Shown piece by piece: positions 39,297 to 49,993 of a DNA stretch of 64,000 bases; the stretch's first letter is position 1, and every line of letters begins with the position of its first letter. Under the pieces are notes generated by a model that saw nothing but the letters and a program-made list of their open reading frames with translations, was not told the DNA's origin and searched no databases. The translations under genes were made by a program, and so were the position numbers. The stretch spans positions 7,984,501 through 8,048,500 of the forward strand of contig CM048852.1 in the NCBI GenBank assembly GCA_026545225.1. The letters run 5' to 3'. This stretch comes from Cornus controversa. Its lineage: Eukaryota > Streptophyta > Magnoliopsida > Cornales > Cornaceae.

Positions 39297-41845
39297 ACGT
39301 ATTATTTTACTTTTCTTTTTTATTAGGCTAAGAAAGTAAGACAATATGTATATTTAAGAACAAGAAGAAATCACATGCATTTCAGTTGATGATGATCATG
39401 TAGTATCAGAGTTTTAAGCACAAGAATTTCCCCTAAAGAAACAACTCTTTAATTAATACAAACCTCATAAAAATAAGGCTTAGAAATTTTTTATTTATTT
39501 TTGGTTAAGTGGATTGGAGAGTAAAGTTATAAGATTCTTGGCATTGAATCATGTTTCAATTAATCACTGGCTGATTAGTATAGTTGGTGGTGTAACATCT
39601 CCTTCCTTCCCTCAAAAGGGAGGACTGATGTTGGAGTTATGGAAAGAAGAAAAAAAATCTGTCTCAATTAAGTTTGTTACAAGTCAATGGACGCAGAACA
39701 AAAATATATATGAGTTTGGAAAAAAATGTACGAATTAACAACTTTAAAAAAAAAGAAAGAATGAAGAAGAAGAAGACAAAGTTGGAAAAGAAAGAAAGAT
39801 TTAGAGAAACTTTTAGAAAGGATTAAATATAGGAAGGGACAATTGAAAATTTTATAAATTATATAAAAATATGCAAAAGAAATTAATGGGTAAACAAAGG
39901 TTCAACTGAAAAGAAAAATTAAAGTTCTTTTTTTTTTTCACATTTAATTCCCATTCACTGCATTCATGTACCCAAAATCTCTTGCTAATACTTGCAGCGT
40001 ATTCAAATGGCAAGGAATTTTTAGTGAGAAGCCCAGCACTAGATTTTAAGTTACGTTGTCCCTGAATACTAAACGTAAATCTCTAAGACCAACTTGTCAC
40101 GCCCCAAAAACCACGTGGCACTATATCAATCCACATGTGTTTCCAAGGTAAGACGTAACAATCGGCCAAAACATACGAATGCATAAAATACACATTAATT
40201 TCATTATCCCAACGCAAAGAAAAAATTAACTTAAAGGGTTTAAAAATTCAATCCGACTAATTTGAAGGCGGAAATGCGTTCCGAACACCATCCTTATTAG
40301 ATCAACATAAGATTAATGTCAAATCCATGCAAAATTCAGAATACGTTGTTCTAGAGAATTCAATGAAAAGCAACAAATTAGATAATAATCTATAATAATA
40401 AGTAGAAATGAAAGTGTCTCCACAATTATTATTCCAATCACCTGAATCTTTTTTTTATGGAATGGAATGAGCTCGATAGCCCAGTAAGCAAACTTCTTTC
40501 CTACTCTAAAGTTTTGTTATTTACGTAACTTAAAATTTAAACATTTTTCTCTAACATAACTAAATAGAACATTTATTAACCAAGCAAATAATGTTAATAT
40601 AATTATGTTTAGAGCAATTAAATATCAATGCATGAAAAGTGCAGGCACGGTCAATTACAATGACATAACTCACATGTATGGTATGATAACAAACAATAAA
40701 TAGTAAATGACATGATAACAAACAATTAACACTAAATGCAACGTCATCAATGTAATGTAATGCAGAACTCCTTCCACTACCAACAACCTCTACTATGAAC
40801 CCTACCTGAAGCTGTCACTAGAAGGGTTGGTGCCACCCTAGCATAGCGTAGATCCTTTGACACACCTGAAGTTGTTATTGTTAGTCATCTCTCATACTAC
40901 CTATGTAGACACCCATGTCCACCATGGAACAGGCCTATTTATGAACAAGTGTAGTAATCGTGCTCTATCAACTCTATCGTGCAGGAATTATCAAGTGTTC
41001 ATGCATCATATCAGTCCATGTACTTATTATATCATGAATACATTAATACAATTATTCTCAATAGTTCAAAGGCATTGTCTACACAAATAATACCATAGTT
41101 CGTAATCTACTTAATTTAACAAAGTAGTCATTTTTTCACGTACTAAAACAAATTTATTGGCATCAATTTAATACAATAGAAAACAGAGAAAAATAAATAA
41201 ATCTATCATTAATTTATTTTATCTAATTTATTTGTATACACTTGAATGGACATTCAATATAATTGGCTTGGTAACTTAGAAGCTAAACATATCAATGTAG
41301 TTAATATGTTTGCTAATATTATTCAAGTTATATTTATATATATATATTACTTACTTGATTACATAAATATTTACGTATTTCTTTATATTGGACGAAGGCT
41401 TGTCGCAAATACTAATCTATATTATATTTACAACTTAATGAATTAAACATACTCAAAAAGTTTCTCCAAATTCTAAACGTAGGTAAATGACATGAGAATT
41501 CCAAAACACTTGATTAATATATATATAATATATTATATGTGTACACTAATCATTACATAATTTAGGCATAATCTCCAAATTCTAAACGTAGGTATATAAC
41601 AAGACAATTCCAAAACTACACTTGACTAGGATATATATAATATATTCTATATGTGCACTCATTATTCCTTAGTTTAGGGATAATCTCCAGATTCTAAACT
41701 TAGATATATAACAAGACAATTCCAAAACACTTTATTAGAATATAAATAACGTACTGTATATGTGCAGTCATTATTTCTTAATTTAGGCATAATCTCCAAA
41801 TTCTAAACTAGGTATATAACAAGAAAATTCCAAAACACTTCATTA

Positions 41846-41889
<44 letters not shown>

Positions 41890-42234
41890 CTTACTTACTT
41901 ACTTAAATACATAAATATATACATATTCCTTTATATTGGAAGAATGTTTTTTGCAAATACTACTTTGTATTATATTTAAACCTAATGAATTAAACTCACT
42001 CAAAATATTTTTCCAAATTCTAAATGTAGAGATATGACAAGACAATTCCAAAACACTTAAATAGAACATTCCTTAGAGCCAATCTATCTTTCTGTTTGCG
42101 CAAGTTTATTACGCACTAATACACATACATGTGTAAATGTATACTCTACCGATTCATAATACCAAACACTAAAATTATGAAACCAACCAAAACTCACATA
42201 TTACTCACGTCACTATGCTTCTCACAGCATATAC

Positions 42235-42273
<39 letters not shown>

Positions 42274-42745
42274 TACTTATATAGAGTATATTTGTGTTTC
42301 TTTATATAAATATAATTTTCTTTTATACATTTATTTCAGTAAAACATCTCTAGATTACAATAAATATATGTTTTCTTACATTATTTTCTTTTGTTTAAAA
42401 AATTCAGATTAACAAAAACATTATAATTCTTTAATGAAGAATGTTATTCTTGCCCATAATTCAAACTTGAAAATCAGCCAAAAACTTTTTTATCTTTAGA
42501 TATGTTTAAATGGGAAACATAAATCTCAATTAAATTGTATATATCAACAAATAGGTCTTCGCTTTGTGTTTTAAGCCTAAATTACCAGTTCAAAAATTAT
42601 TTTTTCTTCTCTAAAAATCAATTTGATTGGTTTTATAGTACTCATATACAGATCAAGCCATCTTTTAACAAAATCAACTCAGTTGAAAAGTACTTTTCTC
42701 CCCAAAGAATTAATCAAGTTTATTTTCTATCCATTTCACAAGTGC

Positions 42746-42889
42746 GAACGCGCATTCGTTGCCAAAAAAAAAAATTTGTGAACGCGCATCAGATTCCTTG
42801 GAACAAGTCTCCGGCCACCACCTAAACCCAACTATGCCAAATGCCTATCAACATCTTCTACGGTACACTTTACACTCCTTGTATATATA
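42746..42889 (+). promoter_or_regulatory. Promoter of VIT-like copy 10
   Basis: GAACGCGCAT at 42746 and about 34 bp later; TATATATA at 42882-42889, 142 bp before the start codon. Confidence 0.7.
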
Positions 42890-43023
42890 GGGGTTGTGTG
42901 TCCTGGCCTCCACACTTCTTCACATAAACCATCACACACACACACACACACATTTATATATCCTAACTTCGTATTGCACATAACAAGCCTCTTTCATTCT
43001 TCTCTTCCTCTACTTCCATTGAA

Positions 43024-43692
43024 ATGAAAACTACCAACCAAACTACTGAACCACAACCATCCTCAAACGAAACAAAAGTTGAAATCCCTGACAGTGATAC
43101 GAAAGGACAAAACACCATGCAGAGAGGGGAGGTGGAGGATTTTGACTACTCCAAACGAGCACAGTGGATTAGAGCTGCCGTGTTGGGCGCCAACGATGGG
43201 CTTGTCTCAACAGCATCGCTTATGATGGGAGTTGGGGCGGTCCGAAACGACGTGAAGACCATGATCCTCACCGGGATTGCCGGTTTGGTGGCCGGTTCTT
43301 GTAGTATGTCCATCGGAGAGTTTGTGTCCGTGTACTCGCAGTATGACATAGAAAAGGCTCAAATGAAGAAAGAGAATGTGACTGGAAAAGAATTGGAGGT
43401 CAAGAAAGGGGATTTGCCAAACCCGCTGAAGGCAGCAACGGCATCTGGCTTGGCGTTCGCAGTGGGGGCGGTGGTGCCAATACTGGCCGCGGCGTTCGTG
43501 AAGGACTATAAGGTGAGGTTGGGGGTGGTGGTTGGGAATGTGACTCTTGCACTGATAGGGTTTGGATGGTTAGGTGCACTGATGGGAGGGACACCTGTGG
43601 TGAAGTCCGCATTGAGGGTATTGGTTGGGGGGTGGCTTGCAATGGCGATCACTTTTGGCATAACCAAATTGGTTGGTGCCGCTGGATTATGA
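43024..43692 (+). CDS. VIT/CCC1-family vacuolar iron transporter homolog, copy 10 (222 aa, Thr220Ala)
   Basis: Last intact gene of the array, identical in predicted protein to copy 9 (Ala220). Its own promoter is regular, but its downstream neighbour is the truncated unit 11, so it is the edge gene of the cluster. Family motifs and all five helices are intact. Confidence 0.94.
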   Translation: MKTTNQTTEPQPSSNETKVEIPDSDTKGQNTMQRGEVEDFDYSKRAQWIRAAVLGANDGLVSTASLMMGVGAVRNDVKTMILTGIAGLVAGSCSMSIGEFVSVYSQYDIEKAQMKKENVTGKELEVKKGDLPNPLKAATASGLAFAVGAVVPILAAAFVKDYKVRLGVVVGNVTLALIGFGWLGALMGGTPVVKSALRVLVGGWLAMAITFGITKLVGAAGL

Positions 43693-43966
43693 ACGTATTA
43701 TTTTACTTTTCTTTTTTATTAGGCTAAGAAAGTAAGACAATATGTATATTTAAGAACAAGAAGAAATCACATGCATTTCAGTTGATGATGATCATGTAGT
43801 ATCAGAGTTTTAAGCACAAGAATTTCCCCTAAAGAAACAACTCTTTAATTAATACAAACCTCATAAAAATAAGGCTTAGAAATTTTTTATTTATTTTTGG
43901 TTAAGTGGATTGGAGAGTAAAGTTATAAGATTCTTGGCATTGAATCATGTTTCAATTAATCACTGG

Positions 43967-46242
43967 CTGATTAGTATAGTTGGTGGTGTAACATCTCCTT
44001 CCTTCCCTCAAAAGGGAGGACTGATGTTGGAGTTATGGAAAGAAGAAAAAAAATCTGTCTCAATTAAGTTTGTTACAAGTCAATGGACGCAGAACAAAAA
44101 TATATATGAGTTTGGAAAAAAATGTACGAATTAACAACTTTAAAAAAAAAAAAAGAATGAAGAAGAAGAAGACAAAGTTGGAAAAGAAAGAAAGATTTAG
44201 AGAAACTTTTAGAAAGGATTAAATATAGGAAGGGACAATTGAAAATTTTATAAATTATATAAAAATATGCAAAAGAAATTAATGGGTAAACAAAGGTTCA
44301 ACTGAAAAGAAAAATTAAAGTTCTTTTTTTTTTTCACATTTAATTCCCATTCACTGCATTCATGTACCCAAAATCTCTTGCTAATACTTGCAGCGTATTC
44401 AAATGGCAAGGAATTTTTAGTGAGAAGCCCAGCACTAGATTTTAAGTTACGTTGTCCCTGAATACTAAACGTAAATCTCTAAGACCAACTTGTCACGCCC
44501 CAAAAACCACGTGGCACTATATCAATCCACATGTGTTTCCAAGGTAAGACGTAACAATCGGCCAAAACATACGAATGCATAAAATACACATTAATTTCAT
44601 TATCCCAACGCAAAGAAAAAATTAACTTAAAGGGTTTAAAAATTCAATCCGACTAATTTGAAGGCGGAAATGCGTTCCGAACACCATCCTTATTAGATCA
44701 ACATAAGATTAATGTCAAATCCATGCAAAATTCAGAATACATTGTTCTAGAGAATTCAATGAAAAGCAACAAATTAGATAATAATCTATAATAATAAGTA
44801 GAAATGAAAGTGTCTCCACAATTATTATTCCAATCACCTGAATCTTTTTTTTATGGAATGGAATGAGCTCGATAGCCCAGTAAGCAAACTTCTTTCCTAC
44901 TCTAAAGTTTTGTTATTTACGTAACTTAAAATTTAAACATTTTTCTCTAACATAACTAAATAGAACATTTATTAACCAAGCAAATAATGTTAATATAATT
45001 ATGTTTAGAGCAATTAAATATCAATGTATGAAAAGTGCAGGCACAGTCAATTACAATGACATAACTCACATGTATGGTATGATAACAAACAATAAATAGT
45101 AAATGACATGATAACAAACAATTAACACTAAATGCAACGTCATCAATGTAATGTAATGCAGAACTCCTTCCACTACCAACAACCTCTACTATGAACCCTA
45201 CCTGAAGCTGTCACTAGAAGGGTTGGTGCCACCCTAGCATAGCGTAGATCCTTTGACACACCTGAAGTTGTTATTGTTAGTCATCTCTCATACTACCTAT
45301 GTAGACACCCATGTCCACCATGGAACAGGCCTATTTATGAACAAGTGTAGTAATCGTGCTCTATCAACTCTATCGTGCAGGAATTATCAAGTGTTCATGC
45401 ATCATATCAGTCCATGTACTTATTATATCATGAATACATTAATACAATTATTCTCAATAGTTCAAAGGCATTGTCTACACAAATAATACCATAGTTCGTA
45501 ATCTACTTAATTTAACAAAGTAGTCATTTTTTCACGTACTAAAACAAATTTATTGGCATCAATTTAATACAATAGAAAACAGAGAAAAATAAATAAATCT
45601 ATCATTAATTTATTTTATCTAATTTATTTGTATACACTTGAATGGACATTCAATATAATTGGCTTGGTAACTTAGAAGCTAAACATATCAATGTAGTTAA
45701 TATGTTTGCTAATATTATTCAAGTTATATTTATATATATATATTACTTACTTGATTACATAAATATTTACGTATTTCTTTATATTGGACGAAGGCTTGTC
45801 GCAAATACTAATCTATATTATATTTACAACTTAATGAATTAAACATACTCAAAAAGTTTCTCCAAATTCTAAACGTAGGTAAATGACATGAGAATTCCAA
45901 AACACTTGATTAATATATATATAATATATTATATGTGTACACTAATCATTCCATAGTTTAGGCATAATCTCCAAATTCTAAACGTAGGTATATAACAAGA
46001 CAATTCCAAAACTACACTTGACTAGGATATATATAATATATTCTATATGTGCACTCATTATTCCTTAGTTTAGGCATAATCTCCAGATTCTAAACTTAGA
46101 TATATAACAAGACAATTCCAAAACACTTTATTAGAATATAAATAACGTACTGTATATGTTGAGTCATTATTTCTTAATTTAGGCATAATCTCCAAATTCT
46201 AAACTAGGTATATAACAAGACAATTCCAAAACACTTGATTAG

Positions 46243-46277
<35 letters not shown>

Positions 46278-46391
46278 TAGCCATACATAACATAATGGTA
46301 CATGTATATATATATATATTCAATTACGCAAACAAGTTATGTTACAATGAATTCACCAAATACTACTTTGTATTATATTTAAACCTAATGA
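43967..46391 (+). repeat. Partial array unit 11 (left part)
   Basis: Continues as a normal unit through the possible LTR relic and minisatellite. It then carries a different sequence after the AT run (GTTTAGCC to ATTCAATTACGCAAAC, 46275-46334), rejoins unit homology at about 46357 and loses it at 46391. It has no promoter or gene 5' end. It carries alleles shared with the decayed unit at 57 kb (CAATGTATG and CACAGTC near 45024-45050, TTCCATAGTTTAGG near 45949), so it is an old edge copy. Confidence 0.85.
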
Positions 46392-49194
46392 TATAGTATT
46401 ATGGATATGTTATATACATATATATATAATAATAATATGTGGATGTATATGGTGGGGGAAATATGTGGACCAAAAGTGGTCAACCAATGAGAAGACCACA
46501 TGAGTGGTTCGGTTGAGAGGAGAGAAAAGAGAGGGAAAGAAAAGAAAAATAGAAAAAGAAGAAAAAGAAAGAAAAGAAAAGAAGAAAGAAAAGAAAAAGG
46601 AGAAGAAAGAGAATCGGGAAGGAGAGAGAGAGAGGGAGCTGAGATGGCTAGAGAGAGAAAGTAGGGAGAGAGAGAGAAGATGGAGTCGTGAGAGAGGAGG
46701 AGCACCGACGGTGGGCTTTCGGGTTCACGAAGGTGAGGTGGCTTGGAGTGGCTTGCGGCAGCAACGGTGGTGGAGACACGGCTGAGCCGTGTTTGGCACA
46801 GTTGAAGGCGGTCTCTCGGCTGGTGCGACGAGCGATGATGGAGCTCTACTGCGTGTGGCGGTTCACAGGTGGTTTCGGCTTCCTGTAACGGCGCTCCGGT
46901 AGTGGCGCGTGGGTGGAGACTCGACCTTAGGAGCTGGGTTTTCACGGCGTGACTCGGCTGGGTTTTGGGCTGGGTTCGGCTGTAGCGGTCATGGTTGTGG
47001 GTCTGTTTGGCAGCGACTGTGGTGGTCGGCGATCTTGGGTGGTTCAATTGCGAGTCTTGATGGGTCTTTGTGAGGAGGAACTGGGTGGTTCACGGCTGGG
47101 CATCTTTGGGCTAGCCATGGGTGTGGTGTTCACAGGTTTTGGAGAAGTGGTGGTTGGCCGTACATGGTGGTGTGACTAGGTGGTTTGGCTGGCAGCTATG
47201 GCTGTTGGTAGCTGAATGGTGGCAGTCGATAGCAGCCCAGGCAGTGGTGGCGAGCTGGCCGGAGATGGTGATGCTGTGGATTGAGGAAGATAGCTATTGA
47301 TGGTCATAGTAGAGGTCCACAACTTGAGTGCCTTCGGGGGTTAAGTATGGTGGTAGTTTGCTTTGGCTGGGAATGTGGTTGTATATATATATGTGTGTGT
47401 GTGGTGGTGGTCTTGCATGGGTTGGACTTGAATTTGGGTTGATTTTCAATTGATCTAGAATTGGATTAAAATGGTGGGCAACCAAAGTAGTGGGCTGCAT
47501 GTGATTATTTTTGGGCCTAACTAAATTGGGCCAACATGGTTTTGATCATGGGCTAGTTACATGGTCTGGACAGTTAGGTTGTATTGGAAAATTTTGGTTT
47601 GGTGTATGATTAAATAATGGAGCAAATAATTAGGCTGAAATTGGTTTGGGTTGGCTTCCAATTTAATTGGGCTAACTTTGTGTTTGGTTGAGGCTTAGTT
47701 GGATAAATTGGGTTTTAAGGATTGGTGTTAGTTTAGCCATGGGTCGGGTTTTTTTGGTAATAAGCATTGGGCTTGGTATTTAATTTGGGTCAAAGTCAGG
47801 GACAACAATTTAAATTGGACTTGGTAGGAAATGTTGTGATAGCGAGATTGGCGGATACTCTATAGAGGAAGTTGGAGATTTTTGGTGTATGATTTAAATT
47901 GCATGAATGGTTGTTTATGCCCTTTTTGACATGTATTGCATATATGGACTCTTAGTTTAAAATTTGTGTTTTACAAGAAGATGAATGAGTTTCTTTTGTG
48001 TTGAAAAGATTGGTCTATGTGTTAAAATGCATGAATTGTTTTTATATGCAAAATGGTATATGTATGGCATGTGTAGAATTTTGGGAAAAATGATGAAAAT
48101 CGAGTTTTGGGGAATAAGCTTGTTCTTGTGGCATTGTGAATTGTTGAATAACATGCTAGAATGGATATAGGGCATGTATTGAGTGCGAATGTATATGTAG
48201 AAATGTGAAGTATTTTGTGTTTGTAATGAATGCTCGGGAATGACTCATAGAAAATTATAGAGGAAGGGATCCTCTTGGGGTTGAAAGTCCTCTACCTTGC
48301 GCAAGTGGGTGGTGACCGGACGGGTTAGTAGCCCGAAATTGCCAAAATAATTAAGATATGGGACTACGGTACATATCATGTGTGTGGTGTGCGTGTGAGC
48401 TCAATTCTGAGTATAATGTGATTCTTGTGTTGAATTATGTGATGTGATGTGACTTATGTGGAGTAAGTGGATTTGTTGATAAATTTGTGTGTATCATATG
48501 TTATAGATATGATGGATTGTGCAATGAAGTATGTTGTAAAATTATGTGGTTGTCTATTTACATTTGATGCATATGCCATGATTTGAAAGAAATGAGTAGA
48601 AATGTGAGTTTTATGAAAATTCCGTTAAACTTGTGTTTAAATCCAATTTGGTCATATGTTATAGATATGATGAGACTGTGCATTATTGCATGTTTTAAGT
48701 TGAAAATTTGGTGGTAGTAAACATCTTGATGTCTATGCCATGTGAAGTGAAAGTTTCGATATTTGGACTAGAATGCTAGGAAGTATGACACGTAGTTAAG
48801 CGATGCATGTTGATTATGTTTATGCATTGATATGAGATATGAATTTGGACGGATTGCAAAACGTATTACCTTGAGTCCATTGAAAATTGCTCATCCCCCT
48901 ACACTAACACTTTCAGGACATGACAAGGAGATGATTGGCGGTGTGCAATCATGAGTTAGACTTAGAGTTAGAAAGATCTCTCATTTTTGACTTTTTGTGT
49001 TTTGTGCGTCCGGGATGTGGACATGATGCGCTTAGACATGTATAAAGAGATTTCTATTTTGAGATATTATTTATGGACATTATGCTTTTAATGTTGGTTT
49101 TCAGATTAGAATAATTATGGATGATGATAAAAGTGTTCACTCGATGATTATTCCAGATGTCATGATTATGTATGTCAAGAAAGATGATAGGCGT
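46392..49194 (+). mobile_element. Degenerate, truncated Ty3/Gypsy LTR
   Basis: From about 47860 to 49080 the sequence parallels the LTR at 60000-61080. Both contain AATGACTCAT, GGGGTTGAAAG, CCTTGCGCAAG, GGGTTAGTAGCCCG, TACACTAACACTTTCAGGACATG and the CGTCCG-GATGTGGAC block in the same order. Upstream are a purine-rich tract (about 46505-46690) and a G/T-rich tract (46700-47280), which produce spurious open frames on both strands. Neither LTR terminus is recognisable: the left end abuts unit 11 and the right end abuts the solo LTR at 49199. The match is clearly diverged, so it is another subfamily or an older insertion. Confidence 0.7.
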
Positions 49195-49198
49195 TGAA

Positions 49199-49937
49199 TG
49201 ATACGCATTCTAGCCTCTTAACTTATGTATTTTATTCTCTTAGTGATAGATTATTTTGTTATTTTACTTCATTTTAGTGTTTTCTGTATTTTCAGGGCCT
49301 TAATGATTATTTCAGTTAAAACCAAGCTTTTGGGCTTTTAAAGAAGACATCCAAGATGGTTAGATGAAGCCTACACCAAGGAGATTCACTCGACCATTTA
49401 TTTCAACTCAAATCAGTCCAAGAAAGAGGTCCAAGAGAATTACAGCTGCTTAAGAAGGTTTCGGGCCTGAAGCCCAAATCTGCGCATAATATAGTCTTAA
49501 TCCCGTTTAGGAAAACGGACCAGAAGTATTATTTTTGAGCCTCAAATCGACATTATTTTCGGGAAAGGTTGAACGAAATTTGATTCTGCACACTTTTGTA
49601 TTTTACGAAAATTCCGTAAATCCGACTTCTAGTGGTTCAAAAGTGGGGCCGAAGTCAGCAGAAAAAACCCACCTGATTAGTGCTGCGGGAAACCCTAATT
49701 TATTCCTAATTGGATTAGGACTTTGGTGTATTCTCTTGGGGAATAAAGTGAAGACTTGGAGGCTGAATTGAGGGGAGATTACAGAGATTACAGAGAGATT
49801 GGAGAGTCTGAGAGGGCTGAGAAGAGAACAGAAACATATTCGCAGAGCCATTGGAGAACAAAGTCATACGCGTAATTCAGAAAGATGATGTCTTCTTCCT
49901 CAACAGTTGAAGCTTCTTCTTCTACCATGAGCGGCTA
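49199..49937 (+). mobile_element. Left part of a probable solo LTR (interrupted)
   Basis: Begins TGATACGCATTCTAGCC and includes a region with GATTACAGAG repeats and ATGATGTCTTCTTCC just before the insertion point. The reading GAGCGGCTA at the break continues as GGCTAGTTCATCC at 55285, so 49199-49937 and 55285-56049 were one piece before the nested insertion. The style (ending in CCCTGAGGTACGATACCC, see right part) resembles TAT/Athila/Ogre-type Gypsy LTRs. The TG start at 49199 and a possible 4-bp TGAA duplication (49195-49198 and 56050-56053) are tentative. Confidence 0.6.
49933..49937. repeat. Target site duplication GGCTA, left copy
   Basis: GGCTA directly precedes the TGTCACGCCCC terminus and recurs at 55285-55289 directly after the other terminus. 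Five bases is the usual duplication for Gypsy integrases, which shows the abnormal element entered by normal integration. Confidence 0.9.
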
Positions 49938-49993
49938 TGTCACGCCCCGGTTTCCGACACCCGGTTAGGAGCGAAGGAAACGGGGGCGTGACA
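49938..49993. repeat. 56-bp miniature LTR (left end)
   Basis: Its first 49 bases are the same as the first 49 bases of the 54119 LTR, and it then ends CGTGACA, as the long LTR does. It equals the long palindromic LTR with about 1110 bp of its middle removed; GGAAAC followed by a G run, present near both palindrome ends, would serve as the deletion microhomology. Confidence 0.8.

Larger units (their letters stand above)
35180..39570 (+). repeat. Array unit 9 (4391 bp), hybrid haplotype B to A
   Basis: B markers near 35530-35740 switch to A markers by 35799, as in units 4 and 7. AAATAAATAAATC near 36806 links it to units 7, 10 and 11. Confidence 0.95.
39571..43966 (+). repeat. Array unit 10 (4396 bp), haplotype A with edge alleles
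   Basis: Haplotype A markers upstream, but with CCCAGTAAGC near 40482 and GTAACTTAAA near 40525. These two variants are otherwise seen only in unit 11 and in the decayed unit at 57.4 kb. Confidence 0.95.
1..46391 (+). repeat. Head-to-tail tandem array of ~4.4-kb units, each with a VIT-like gene
   Basis: The same sequence recurs with start points (at CTGATTAGTATAG) 1, 4406, 8795, 13192, 17595, 21995, 26391, 30784, 35180, 39571 and 43967, giving ten full units of 4389-4405 bp and a partial eleventh. The left edge is outside the window. Reading by eye, units differ by scattered SNPs and by lengths of AT, A/T and CA runs. Homology on the right is lost at about 46391, just after a shared stretch around 46357-46391. 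Such an array is normally produced by unequal crossing-over; the variable microsatellites argue against a simple assembly copy artefact. Confidence 0.97.

Noticed and set aside
1..43966. Array as an assembly duplication artefact
   Set aside because: Units differ in length, SNP haplotypes, microsatellite counts and private indels, which a copied contig would not show. Copy number still needs read depth to confirm.
1..46391. CRISPR-like or satellite-type regular array
   Set aside because: The period is 4.4 kb with an intact gene per unit; no short spaced repeats are present and the setting is a plant genome.
46385..47047. 220-residue minus-strand frame and K/E/R-rich + strand frames near 46504-47179
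   Set aside because: Produced by a purine-rich tract and a G/T-rich tract inside a degenerate LTR; compositionally biased and without domains.
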